From Burkholderia sp052045245 (lineage in GTDB: Bacteria; Pseudomonadota; Gammaproteobacteria; Burkholderiales; Burkholderiaceae): a stretch of DNA of 64,000 nt. The stretch lies in assembly GCF_052045245.1 (NCBI RefSeq), contig NZ_JBQEON010000006.1:62001-126000 (forward strand). Direction: 5' to 3'. The notes under the pieces were generated by a model. It had not been told where the DNA came from and made no database searches. It saw nothing but the letters and a program-made list of their open reading frames with translations. The translations under genes and the position numbers were made by a program. Below, one piece after another: positions 1-9,765 of the stretch. Each line of letters begins with the position of its first letter. Position 1 is the stretch's first letter.

Positions 1-158
1 GCATAGAGCCGGTGCCCGGCCGCCGTGCGCGAAATCGCGCGCAGCAGGCCGGCCTGCTCGTAATACCGCAGCGTATGCGTCGACACGCCGGTCAGTTCGG
101 CAACTTGCCCGATCGTCAGCGGACCGGCGGCGGAAGGTTTGGATACGGTTTTCGACAT
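1..158 (-). CDS. MerR-family transcriptional regulator (N-terminal part)
   Basis: Only the first 52 codons are inside the window; the gene runs off the left edge. After a short leader (MSKTVSKPSAAG) the protein reads LTIGQVAELTGVSTHTLRYY then EQAGLL, the winged helix-turn-helix of MerR regulators, which bind between widely spaced -10 and -35 boxes and switch transcription by twisting the DNA. The start is the ATG at 158. The effector cannot be told because the C-terminal domain is missing. Upstream lies a palindrome inside a promoter with a 19-bp spacer (next entry), so the gene is probably autoregulated. The family is certain; the sub-family is not. Confidence 0.93.
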   Translation of the reverse strand, partial: MSKTVSKPSAAGPLTIGQVAELTGVSTHTLRYYEQAGLLRAISRTAAGHRLY

Positions 159-168
159 GGCAGGAACA

Positions 169-199
169 AGGTTAGGAGTTAGAGTTCACTCTAAGTCAA
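169..199 (-). promoter_or_regulatory. MerR-type promoter with 19-bp spacer and palindromic operator
   Basis: Read on the minus strand there is a -35 box TTGACT (199-194), a spacer of exactly 19 bp and a -10 box TAACCT (174-169). The spacer overlaps the palindrome TTAGAGTTCACTCTAA (179-194), which is symmetric except for the two central bases. A 19-20 bp spacer with a dyad inside it is the hallmark of promoters controlled by MerR proteins. The site is 11 bp upstream of the MerR start codon, so autoregulation is the simplest reading. Confidence 0.75.
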
Positions 200-444
200 G
201 CGTTGTCGAACAGCCAAGTCCGACCATCCGCCATCACCGCGGCGGACACCGTAAAGAATGGTCAAAATGGCCGCCCGGCGCGGCTTTCCGTCTTTACAGC
301 AGCGCAAGCCTTCAGCAAGATTCGGTCAGCCTGTCTTAAAAAGGGCACGCATTTGTCCTATGCTTAACGGCGACGCCCGGCCAGGTCTCGCCCCGCCGTC
401 CGTTGCAACAGCCATTCATTCGTCAGAACCACGGAGCCTTTGCC

Positions 445-1092
445 ATGCTGAAAAAGCTGCTGATGCTGTTCGTCGCGCTATCGCTGTCGCTTGCCGCCGG
501 CCTCGCCGCGGCCGTCGAAGTCAACACGGCCGACCAGGCCGCGCTCGAATCGGTGAAGGGCCTCGGGCCCGTGAAGTCGAAGGCGATCATCGACGAACGC
601 ACCAAGAACGGCCCGTTCAAGGATGCGGACGATCTCGCGAACCGCGTCAAGGGTCTCGGTACGAAGTCGGTCGGGCATCTCGAGGAAAACGGCCTGACGA
701 TCGGCGGCTCGGCGACGCCGCCGAAAGGCGTGAAGCTGTCGAAACCGGCCGCGACGACGTCGACGACGACGTCAGCCACGACGTCGGCCGGCACCGCCTC
801 CACGTCGACGACCGCGACGGCCGGCACGACGACGGCGGCACCGGCCGCGAGCGCCCCGGAAGCGACGACCAAGCCGGCCAAGAGCAAGCGCGCGTCGAAG
901 AAGGACAAGGCGGCGGCCGCCGCCGCGGCATCCGCGGGTGCGGGTGCGGGTGCGGGTGCGGGTGCGGGTGCGGGTGCGGGTGCGAGCGCAAGCGCACCGG
1001 CCGCAGCGTCGTCCACGAAGGCGACGAAGGGTTCGAAGAAGAAGAGCAAGAAGGACAAGGCAGCCTCCGCCGCCGCGGCGTCGGGCGCCTGA
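445..1092 (+). CDS. ComEA-like helix-hairpin-helix protein with Ala/Lys-rich repeat tail
   Basis: 215 residues. A signal peptide (MLKKLLMLFVALSLSLAAGL, ending near AAA) is followed by one helix-hairpin-helix unit at about residues 25-85 (VNTADQAALESVKGLGPVKS and further), the DNA-binding fold of ComEA. The rest is a low-complexity tail of Thr, Ala and Lys, including eight Gly-Ala pairs encoded by a hexanucleotide repeat. The ATG at 445 is preferred to one at 403 because it gives a clean signal peptide. Family knowledge suggests a periplasmic DNA-binding role, possibly in DNA uptake; that is inference, as the tail is unlike classical ComEA. A terminator follows at 1137-1162. Confidence 0.85.
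   Translation: MLKKLLMLFVALSLSLAAGLAAAVEVNTADQAALESVKGLGPVKSKAIIDERTKNGPFKDADDLANRVKGLGTKSVGHLEENGLTIGGSATPPKGVKLSKPAATTSTTTSATTSAGTASTSTTATAGTTTAAPAASAPEATTKPAKSKRASKKDKAAAAAAASAGAGAGAGAGAGAGAGASASAPAAASSTKATKGSKKKSKKDKAASAAAASGA
934..981 (+). repeat. Hexanucleotide tandem repeat (GCGGGT) x 8 inside a coding region
   Basis: Eight perfect copies of GCGGGT run from 934 to 981, followed by a degenerate copy (GCGAGC). Each unit encodes Ala-Gly, so gain or loss of units changes the length of the Gly-Ala stretch but keeps the frame. Perfect short repeats of this size are prone to slipped-strand copy-number change. Confidence 0.95.
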
Positions 1093-1136
1093 TGTGCGCC
1101 GCGCGCGCGACGGCGTGCGCGCGGCATTCGTTCAAC

Positions 1137-1162
1137 GGGCGCCGTCGTTACGGCGCCCTTTT
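1137..1162 (+). terminator. Rho-independent terminator
   Basis: A perfect 9-bp stem GGGCGCCGT / ACGGCGCCC (1137-1145, 1150-1158) with a CGTT loop is followed by TTTT. It separates the ComEA-like gene from the YidB-like gene, so these are probably separate transcripts or partly attenuated. Confidence 0.75.
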
Positions 1163-1180
1163 CAGTAAAGGTGAAGAACC

Positions 1181-1609
1181 ATGGGTCTCCTCGATATCGT
1201 TGGCGGTCTGATCGGCGGCCAGGCCGGCGGCAACTCGCAAAGCGCACTCATCACGACCGCGCTCGAATTCATCAACAACCAGCCGGGCGGCCTGAACGGG
1301 CTGATCGAGAAGTTCAAGGCCGGCGGTGCCGGCGACGTGATCGGCTCGTGGGTCGGCAACGGCGAAAACCAGCCGATCTCGGCCGACACGCTGCAGAACG
1401 TGCTGGGCTCCGACGTCGTCGGCTCGCTCGCGAGCAAGGTCGGCATCGACCCGTCGCAGGCATCGTCGATCCTCGCGCAGGTGCTGCCGCACGTCGTCAA
1501 CGGCGCGACGCCGAACGGCGAAGTGCCGGCCGGCGGCCAGGTCGACACGTCGAACGTGCTCGGCACGCTCACGCAGCTCGCCGGCATGTTCGGCGGCAAC
1601 AAGGCCTGA
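1181..1609 (+). CDS. YidB-family (DUF937) protein
   Basis: 142 residues, no signal peptide. It opens MGLLDIVGGLIGG and has the Gly/Gln/Asn-rich composition and mixed helical pattern of YidB/DUF937 proteins, including a stretch near residues 60-75 (NGENQPISADTLQNVLG) typical of the family. The biochemical function of the family is unknown. The start has a purine-rich ribosome site (AAAGGTGAAG) 5-6 bases upstream. It lies between two terminators and is probably transcribed alone, convergent with clpB. Confidence 0.85.
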   Translation: MGLLDIVGGLIGGQAGGNSQSALITTALEFINNQPGGLNGLIEKFKAGGAGDVIGSWVGNGENQPISADTLQNVLGSDVVGSLASKVGIDPSQASSILAQVLPHVVNGATPNGEVPAGGQVDTSNVLGTLTQLAGMFGGNKA

Positions 1610-1665
1610 GCCCGCACGCCTGACAGCCCAGGCAGCCGTTTCGATCGTTTCGGCCGCTCCCTATG

Positions 1666-1698
1666 CAAACACCCCGCCTGAGCGGGGTGTTTGTTTTT
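1666..1698 (+). terminator. Strong Rho-independent terminator between yidB-like gene and clpB
   Basis: A perfect 12-bp stem CAAACACCCCGC / GCGGGGTGTTTG with a CTGA loop is followed by TTTTT on the plus strand. It ends the YidB-like transcript; the stem may also slow clpB transcription arriving from the other side, though that side has no T run. Confidence 0.93.
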
Positions 1699-1740
1699 GC
1701 GCGCCCGGCGTGAACCGGGCGGGCGGCCGATCACCGGCGC

Positions 1741-4338
<2,598 letters not shown>

Positions 4339-4371
4339 TTTGTCGAGACCTCCAATTTTCGATTAACACCA

Positions 4372-4399
4372 AGATGAGGATGCTTATGCGGGTTTCAAG
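4372..4399 (-). promoter_or_regulatory. Sigma-32 (RpoH) heat-shock promoter of clpB
   Basis: On the minus strand CTTGAAA (4399-4393) is followed after 13 bp by CCTCATCT (4379-4372). The RpoH consensus is CTTGAAA, 13-15 bp, CCCCATNT, so the -35 is perfect and the -10 differs at one defined base. It ends 34 bp before the clpB start codon. This fits the known heat-shock control of clpB. Confidence 0.9.
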
Positions 4400-4495
4400 C
4401 GAAATTCGGGTTGATTCAGCGCAAAAATCGGGATGCGTCGAGACAGCGGCCCGCGGGCGCGCTGCAGCCGGATGACGGCGTGCGGCACCGGCGTG

Positions 4496-5014
4496 TCAGC
4501 CGGCCTTCGACGGCGCTTCGGCGGACGCCGCTGCTTCATCCCCGGCTGGCTCGGCACGCACGAGCGCGATCGGGCGAAGGCCCAGCAGCGTGGCGAGCGG
4601 CGACGCGGGCGCGGCCAGTTCGCCGATCGTATGACGGTCGAGTTCGGCGAAGAACGCGTCGCGCGCGGCCGCCAGCACGCCCTTCAGGCGACACTGCGGC
4701 TCGATCACGCAGCCGCGCGGCTCGCCGCCGTCGGCCGCAAAGCAGCCGACCAGCGCGAAGTCGCTCTCGGTCGCGCGCACCACCTGGCCGACCGTCAGCT
4801 TCAGCGAGTCGGGAAACAGCCGCAGCCCGCCGTTGCGGCCGCGAACGGTGTCGACCCAGCCGAGCTCGCCGAGCTGCTGGACGACCTTCATCAGATGGTT
4901 CTTCGAGATGCCGTAGGCGTCCGAGATCTCCTGGATCGTCGCGAGCCCCTCGCCGCGCACGGCGAGATACAGCATGACGCGCAGCGAGTAGTCGGTGTAG
5001 TCGGTGAGTCTCAT
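4496..5014 (-). CDS. nsrR: Rrf2-family nitric-oxide-sensing repressor, NsrR-like
   Basis: 172 residues from the ATG at 5014. MRLTDYTDYSLRVMLYLA and the following winged helix (residues 1-70) are typical of Rrf2 regulators and specifically of NsrR. Cysteines at 91, 102 and 108, the last two in CVIEPQCRL, match the NsrR Fe-S ligand region, although the first gap (10 residues) is longer than the 4-6 usual in NsrR proteins. NsrR loses its cluster when exposed to nitric oxide and then releases its targets. The divergent neighbour is a truncated globin, a plausible NO-protective target. IscR is less likely, as no isc genes are near. The C-terminal 35 residues are Ala/Glu-rich and not conserved in the family. 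Confidence 0.85.
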   Translation of the reverse strand: MRLTDYTDYSLRVMLYLAVRGEGLATIQEISDAYGISKNHLMKVVQQLGELGWVDTVRGRNGGLRLFPDSLKLTVGQVVRATESDFALVGCFAADGGEPRGCVIEPQCRLKGVLAAARDAFFAELDRHTIGELAAPASPLATLLGLRPIALVRAEPAGDEAAASAEAPSKAG

Positions 5015-5138
5015 GAGCGAATACGGAAAATTATCGATCGTGCCCCGATGATGCTGACCGGGTCGATCGGAGCGCGCGCCGGGCCGGCTGGCGGGGATGC
5101 CTGGCGGCACCGGGTTGCCGGCACGGCCTGCACGCAAT

Positions 5139-5161
5139 AAGATGCATGGCATCCACACATT
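5139..5161 (+). promoter_or_regulatory. Candidate NsrR operator (one good half-site)
   Basis: AAGATGCAT at 5139-5147 equals the conserved half of the NsrR consensus (AAGATGCATTTNAAATGCATCTT). The other half (5153-5161) is poorly conserved. It lies between nsrR and the globin gene, 129 bp before the globin start. Single half-sites are known to be enough for some NsrR targets. Confidence 0.45.
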
Positions 5162-5289
5162 TCTCAGGCATCGGTGGACGCTATTTTGCGTCAAAATTCT
5201 GTCGGCGTCCTGCGCACTGCCCGCGCAACCGGTCTGCCGATGTGCGGCCAACGTCCCGCCCACGCCTCGATTTTCCGGCCCTTTTTGCC

Positions 5290-5850
5290 ATGACCGCCCT
5301 GCCCGCCTCGCCCGATACCGCCCCGGCCCGCCCACGCGACGACGAACCGACCGAGGACAACATTCGCGACCTCGTGTATGCGTTCTACGACCGCGTACGC
5401 GCCGATCCGCTGCTCGGGCCCGTGTTCGATGCGAAGCTCGAAGGCCGCTGGGACGACCATCTGCCGAAGATGGTCAGCTTCTGGTCGAGCCTCGTGCTCG
5501 GCACCAAGGGCTATCGCGGCAACGTGCAGCAGGCACACCAGCCGCTCGAAGGCGTCGAGCCCGCGCATTTCAGCCGCTGGCTGGCGCTGTTCCTGAAGAC
5601 CGTCGAGGGGCGCTACACACCGCCTGCGGCCATCCGCTTCATGGAGCCCGCGCTGCGGATCGCGCAGAGCCTGCAGCTGAGCCGCTTCGGCTGGGATTAT
5701 CAGATTCCGCCGGAGCAGCAGGCGCTGCTCGATGCGGTTGCGCCACGCCGCCGCGACACGGGCGACGATCCGCACGCGCTGCCGTCCCGCGCCCGCGGCG
5801 AGCCGTTTCCGACGAAGATCATCGGGCGCAGCACCGATCCGGACGCCTGA
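5290..5850 (+). CDS. Group III truncated hemoglobin (trHb3)
   Basis: 186 residues from the ATG at 5290. The core (about 22-135) has the order expected of the 2-on-2 globin fold: LVYAFYDRVRADPLLGPVF, HLPKMVSFWSSLVLG, YRGNVQQAHQPL, and the HFSRWLALF helix with the probable proximal or distal His. The spacing resembles group III proteins such as Campylobacter Ctb. These heme proteins bind oxygen and NO in the cytoplasm. Residues 1-20 and the last 45 are Pro/Arg/Asp-rich extensions without a recognised motif. Next to an NsrR-like repressor, a role in NO detoxification is likely but inferred. Confidence 0.85.
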   Translation: MTALPASPDTAPARPRDDEPTEDNIRDLVYAFYDRVRADPLLGPVFDAKLEGRWDDHLPKMVSFWSSLVLGTKGYRGNVQQAHQPLEGVEPAHFSRWLALFLKTVEGRYTPPAAIRFMEPALRIAQSLQLSRFGWDYQIPPEQQALLDAVAPRRRDTGDDPHALPSRARGEPFPTKIIGRSTDPDA

Positions 5851-5913
5851 CAGGCCGACGCTCGCGACAATCGAACGCGTGCGGCACATCGCCGCATGCG
5901 TCGCACGCCGCGC

Positions 5914-6390
5914 TCAACGCGGCGTATTGCCCGATTCGACGCCCCAGCGCGCGAGCGCCGCATCGTCGGTGCTGCGGGCATCGACCCAGCGCTCGCCGTC
6001 CGGTGTCGTTTCCTTCTTCCAGAACGGCGCCTCGGTCTTCAGATAGTCCATCACGAACTCGCACGACGCGAACGCATCGCCGCGATGCGACGCGACCGTC
6101 GCGACCATCACGATCTGGTCGAGCGGCTGCAGCCGGCCGACACGATGCACGATCGCGACGTCGATCCCCGGCCAGCGCCGGCCAGCCTCCGCGGCGATCT
6201 TCTCAAGCGCCTTCTCGGTCATCCCCGGATAGTGCTCGAGCTCCATCGCGGCGACCGCATCGCCTTCGTTCAGGTCGCGCACCGTGCCGACGAAACATGC
6301 GACCGCGCCGATCTTCGGGTTGCGTGCGCGCAATGCCGCGACTTCGGTGTTCAGGTCGAAATCGCCGGTCTGGACTCGTACTGTTGCCAT
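5914..6390 (-). CDS. moaE: Molybdopterin synthase catalytic subunit MoaE
   Basis: 158 residues, normal for MoaE. The large subunit of molybdopterin synthase converts cyclic pyranopterin monophosphate to molybdopterin with sulfur delivered by MoaD. Visible motifs are GAVACFVGTVRDLNEGD (residues 28-44), ELEHYPGMTEKALEKI, IVHRVGRLQPLD, and the active-site strand MDYLKTEAPFWKKE with the conserved lysines. It is the last gene of moeA-moaD-moaE. A 109-bp gap containing two copies of a palindromic repeat separates it from moaD. Confidence 0.97.
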   Translation of the reverse strand: MATVRVQTGDFDLNTEVAALRARNPKIGAVACFVGTVRDLNEGDAVAAMELEHYPGMTEKALEKIAAEAGRRWPGIDVAIVHRVGRLQPLDQIVMVATVASHRGDAFASCEFVMDYLKTEAPFWKKETTPDGERWVDARSTDDAALARWGVESGNTPR

Positions 6391-6402
6391 TGTCTGCCCC
6401 TG

Positions 6403-6494
6403 TCGACCGGAGTTAGCGCTTTAGCGCTTACTCCGGTCCCATGCTTCGCGGTCGACCCAGACTTAGCGCTTTAGCGCTTACTCCGGTCCCATGC
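6403..6494. repeat. Duplicated palindromic (REP-like) element between moaD and moaE
   Basis: A 32-bp sequence (TTAGCGCTTTAGCGCTTACT plus CCGGTCCCATGC) occurs twice, at 6413-6444 and 6463-6494, exactly 50 bp apart. In the first copy the left flank completes a hairpin: ACCGGAGT, T, AGCGCT, TT, AGCGCT, T, ACTCCGGT (6406-6437), a 15-bp arm with one T-T mismatch. In the second copy the left flank has decayed to ACCCAGAC. Copies also share a preceding GTCGACC. The layout is like dispersed REP/BIME palindromes. In the moaD-moaE mRNA it would form one strong hairpin and one weaker. Confidence 0.9.
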
Positions 6495-6499
6495 AAAGC

Positions 6500-6757
6500 T
6501 CAGCCGCCCGTCACCGGCGGAAAAAACGCGACCTCGCAGCCATCGGTGAGCCGCGTGTCGGCGCCGGTCATCTCGTGATTGCACGCCATGCGCAACGCGC
6601 GCCCTTCGGCGAGCGTCTCGGCCCACGCGCCGCCGCGCAGGCGCAGCCACGCGCGCACGTCGCCGACGGTCGTCACGCCGTCCGGCACGTCGGCCCGTTC
6701 GTCGGACACGCCCAGCGCCTCGCGCACGCTTGCAAAGAATTTCAGTTGAATCTTCAT
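6500..6757 (-). CDS. moaD: Molybdopterin synthase sulfur carrier subunit MoaD
   Basis: 85 residues with the ubiquitin-like fold: MKIQLKFFASVREALGVSDE at the start and PPVTGG at the end. The C-terminal Gly-Gly is adenylated by MoeB-type enzymes and then thiocarboxylated to carry sulfur into MoaE. It begins 19 bp after the moeA stop codon, so the two are co-transcribed. The start ATG at 6757 fits the family length of 80-85. Confidence 0.96.
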   Translation of the reverse strand: MKIQLKFFASVREALGVSDERADVPDGVTTVGDVRAWLRLRGGAWAETLAEGRALRMACNHEMTGADTRLTDGCEVAFFPPVTGG

Positions 6758-6776
6758 AGATCGGGAAGCCGTCGCG

Positions 6777-8024
6777 TTACGACAGCAGTTCGGAAAACGG
6801 AATGAAACGCACGGTCTCGCCCGCGCTGATCGCGTGTTGCGGCGGATTGTCGATCAGGCCGTCGCCCCAGACCGTCGACGTCAGCACCGCCGAACTCTGG
6901 TTCGGGAACAGGTCGAGGCCGCCGGCCGCGTTGACGCGCGCGCGCAGGAATTCGTTGCGCCGGTCGCCCTTGCTCTGCGAGAAGTCCGCGCGCAGCGACA
7001 GCGCGCGCGGCGCGACGTCGCGCACGCCGGACAGGCGCAGCAGGAACGGCCGCACGAACAGCAGGAACGTGACGAAGCTCGACACGGGGTTGCCAGGCAG
7101 CCCGATGAAGTGCGCGTCGGGACGCTCGCCGCCGCGCCGCACCGCACCAAACGCGAGCGGCTTGCCGGGCTTCATCGCGATCTGCCACAGCGCGAGCCGC
7201 CCCTCGGCCTCGACGGCCGGCTTCACGTGATCCTCGTCGCCGACCGATACGCCGCCGCTCGTCAGGATCACGTCGTGATCGCGTGCGGCCTCGCGCAGCG
7301 TGTCGCGGGTCGCCGCGAGCGAGTCGGGCACGATCCCGTAGTCGGTCACGTGGCAGCCGAGCCGCTCGAGCAGCCCGCGCAGCGTGAAGCGGTTCGAGTT
7401 GTAGATCGCGCCGGGCTTCAGCGGCTCGCCCGGCATCGTCAGTTCGTCGCCGGTGAAGAACACCGCGACGCGAATCCGCCGCGCGACCGACAGCTGCGCG
7501 CAGCCGACCGATGCGGCGAGGCCGAGCGCCTGCGGCGTGAGCCGCGTGCCGGCCGGCAGGATCACCGAGCCGTGGCGGATGTCCGCACCCTGCGCGGTGA
7601 TCCATTCACCGGCCTTCGGCGTGTGGAGGATCTCGACCGCGTCGCCGTCGGCCGCCGTCTGCTCCTGCATCACGACGGCGTCGGCGCCAGGCGGCACCGT
7701 CGCGCCGGTGAAAATCCGCGCGGCCGTGCCCGCCGCGAGCGGCGCGGCCGGATGGCCGGCCGGAATCCGCTGCGACACCGGCAGGCGCCGCTCGCCATGC
7801 AGCAGGTCGGCAACGCGCACCGCATAGCCGTCCATCGCGCTCGTATGCATCGGCGGCACGTCGAGCGGCGAGCTCACGTCGGCGGCCAGCACGCGGCCGA
7901 GCGCATCGAGCGTGGCGACGGTTTCGGCACCGGGCAGCGGCTTCGCGGCATCGAGCAGCGCGGCGAGCGCTTCGGCGGTCGACAGCATCGGCGCGCGCGG
8001 CGCCGCGGGATTCGGGTTCGACAT
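6777..8024 (-). CDS. moeA: Molybdopterin molybdenumtransferase MoeA
   Basis: 415 residues; family members are 400-420. MoeA inserts molybdate into adenylylated molybdopterin. Motifs in order: VPPMHTSAMDGYAVR (about 57-71), the RIFTGATVPPGADAVVMQEQ segment (residues 107-126), and the MogA-like domain with VAVFFTGDEL, SNRFTLRGLL, ILTSGGVSVGDEDHV (about 253-267) and HFIGLPGNPVSSFV. First gene of the Moco group moeA-moaD-moaE, 275 bp after thrC and on the same strand. Confidence 0.97.
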   Translation of the reverse strand: MSNPNPAAPRAPMLSTAEALAALLDAAKPLPGAETVATLDALGRVLAADVSSPLDVPPMHTSAMDGYAVRVADLLHGERRLPVSQRIPAGHPAAPLAAGTAARIFTGATVPPGADAVVMQEQTAADGDAVEILHTPKAGEWITAQGADIRHGSVILPAGTRLTPQALGLAASVGCAQLSVARRIRVAVFFTGDELTMPGEPLKPGAIYNSNRFTLRGLLERLGCHVTDYGIVPDSLAATRDTLREAARDHDVILTSGGVSVGDEDHVKPAVEAEGRLALWQIAMKPGKPLAFGAVRRGGERPDAHFIGLPGNPVSSFVTFLLFVRPFLLRLSGVRDVAPRALSLRADFSQSKGDRRNEFLRARVNAAGGLDLFPNQSSAVLTSTVWGDGLIDNPPQHAISAGETVRFIPFSELLS

Positions 8025-8213
8025 CGATGGAATCGGGGATCGTTGGAGTCAATACGTCATTGTAGCGACGCCGTCGCGCCCACGCGCGATATGGCCGACA
8101 TGCGAAAACTGTGATCGGCGCGAACGCGCGGCACTGGCACTTGTTTCGCGCGGCGTCGGCCGTCAGGCGACACGCACGTGCACGGCACGGCGCCACCCGA
8201 CGCACCAAACGAA

Positions 8214-8258
8214 ACGGCCGGAACCCCGACTCGTGCGACGAATCGGCATTCCGGCCGT
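8214..8258 (-). terminator. Probable terminator after thrC
   Basis: On the minus strand ACGGCCGGA (8258-8250) pairs with TCCGGCCGT (8222-8214), and inside it CCGATTCG pairs with CGAGTCGG with one G-U. The long stem is followed by TTCGTTTGG, a weak T run. It lies just beyond the thrC stop codon, so it probably ends the alaA-hom-thrC transcript before moeA. The rest of 8025-8299 shows nothing else recognisable. Confidence 0.6.
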
Positions 8259-8299
8259 CCTGCGCCGCCGGACTTGCACACCCGGCGGCCGGCGCTACG

Positions 8300-9751
8300 T
8301 CATGCGCCCGTATGCGCGACGATGAAGTCCTTCACCTGCTGCGCGTCGGCCTTCACGACCTCGAAACGCTGCGGCAGCGCCTCGAGCCCGTCAAATGCGG
8401 CCGGCCGCTCGGCTTCGCGATCGAGCGCTTCGCGGATCGTCTCGCCGAACTTGATCGGCTGCGCCGTCTCGAGCACGACCATCGGCACGCCCGCGTCGAG
8501 ATGCTCGCGCGCGACCTTCACGCCGTCGGCCGTGTGCGTATCGATCATCGTGTCGTAGCGCGAGAACACGTCGCGGATCGTCGCGATGCGATCGGCGTGG
8601 CTGCTGCGGCCCGACACGAAGCCGAACTCGGCCACACGCGCGAAATCGCCGCTCGCCGCGAGATCGAAGCCGCCCTTCTCCTCGACGTCGCGGAACAGCT
8701 GCATCACGCGCGCCGGATCGCGGCCGAGCAGGTCGAACACGAAGCGCTCGAAGTTCGACGCCTTCGAGATGTCCATGCTCGGGCTGCTGGTGTGATACGT
8801 GTTCTCGGCGCTGCGCACGCGATATGCGCCGGTGCGGAAGAACTCGTCGAGCACGTCGTTCTCGTTGGTCGCGACCACGAGCTTCGCGATCGGCAGGCCC
8901 ATCATCCGTGCGATGTGGCCCGCGCAGACGTTGCCGAAGTTGCCCGACGGCACCGTGAACGACACGTGCTCGTCGTTCGACTTGGTCGCCGCGAAATAGC
9001 CCTTGAAGTAGTACACGACCTGCGCGACGACGCGCGCCCAGTTGATCGAGTTGACCGTGCCGATCTTCTGCTGCGCCTTGAACGCGTGATCGTTGGACAC
9101 GGCCTTCACGATGTCCTGGCAGTCGTCGAACACGCCCTCGACCGCGAGATTGAAGATGTTCGGATCCTGCAGGCTGAACATCTGGGCCGTCTGGAACGCG
9201 CTCATCTTCTTGTGCGGCGACAGCATGAACACGCGCACGCCGGCCTTGCCGCGCATCGCGTATTCGGCCGCGCTGCCCGTGTCGCCCGACGTCGCGCCGA
9301 GGATGTTCAGCGCTTCGCCGTGCTTCGCGAGCGTGTACTCGAACAGGTTGCCGAGCAGCTGCATCGCCATGTCCTTGAACGCGAGCGTCGGGCCGTTCGA
9401 CAGTTCGAGCAGCGACAGCGCCGCGCCGTTCTCGGTGCCGAGCGTCTTCAGCGGCGTGATGTCGGACGCGCTCTCGCCGTGGCGCGTGTTGCTGTATACG
9501 GCAGCCGTATACGTGCGGCGCGTGATCGCGCGCAGGTCGTCGGCCGGCACGTCGTCGCAGAACTTCGCCAGGATCTCGAACGCGAGATCCGCGTACGACA
9601 GCGTGCGCCAGCGCGCGAGTTCGTCGGCGGACACCTTCGGGTATTCGGCCGGCAGGTACAGCCCGCCGTCCTTCGCGAGGCCGCCGAGCAGGATGTCGGA
9701 GAACGTGTGGCGCTCGCCGATGCCGGCGCCGCGCGTGGAGATGTAGTTCAT
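8300..9751 (-). CDS. thrC: Threonine synthase
   Basis: 483 residues, the long (class II, fungal/proteobacterial) form. The PLP enzyme converts O-phosphohomoserine to threonine. It begins MNYISTRGAGIGERHTFSDI and shows the PLP-lysine segment LAFKDMAMQLLGNLFEY (about residues 124-140), the phosphate loop ILGATSGDTGSAAEY, and the VPSGNFGNVCAGHIARMMGL segment. It starts 14 bp after the hom stop codon, so alaA-hom-thrC forms one unit for threonine synthesis from aspartate semialdehyde. Confidence 0.98.
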   Translation of the reverse strand: MNYISTRGAGIGERHTFSDILLGGLAKDGGLYLPAEYPKVSADELARWRTLSYADLAFEILAKFCDDVPADDLRAITRRTYTAAVYSNTRHGESASDITPLKTLGTENGAALSLLELSNGPTLAFKDMAMQLLGNLFEYTLAKHGEALNILGATSGDTGSAAEYAMRGKAGVRVFMLSPHKKMSAFQTAQMFSLQDPNIFNLAVEGVFDDCQDIVKAVSNDHAFKAQQKIGTVNSINWARVVAQVVYYFKGYFAATKSNDEHVSFTVPSGNFGNVCAGHIARMMGLPIAKLVVATNENDVLDEFFRTGAYRVRSAENTYHTSSPSMDISKASNFERFVFDLLGRDPARVMQLFRDVEEKGGFDLAASGDFARVAEFGFVSGRSSHADRIATIRDVFSRYDTMIDTHTADGVKVAREHLDAGVPMVVLETAQPIKFGETIREALDREAERPAAFDGLEALPQRFEVVKADAQQVKDFIVAHTGA

Positions 9752-9765
9752 GTCGGTCCTGGTCC

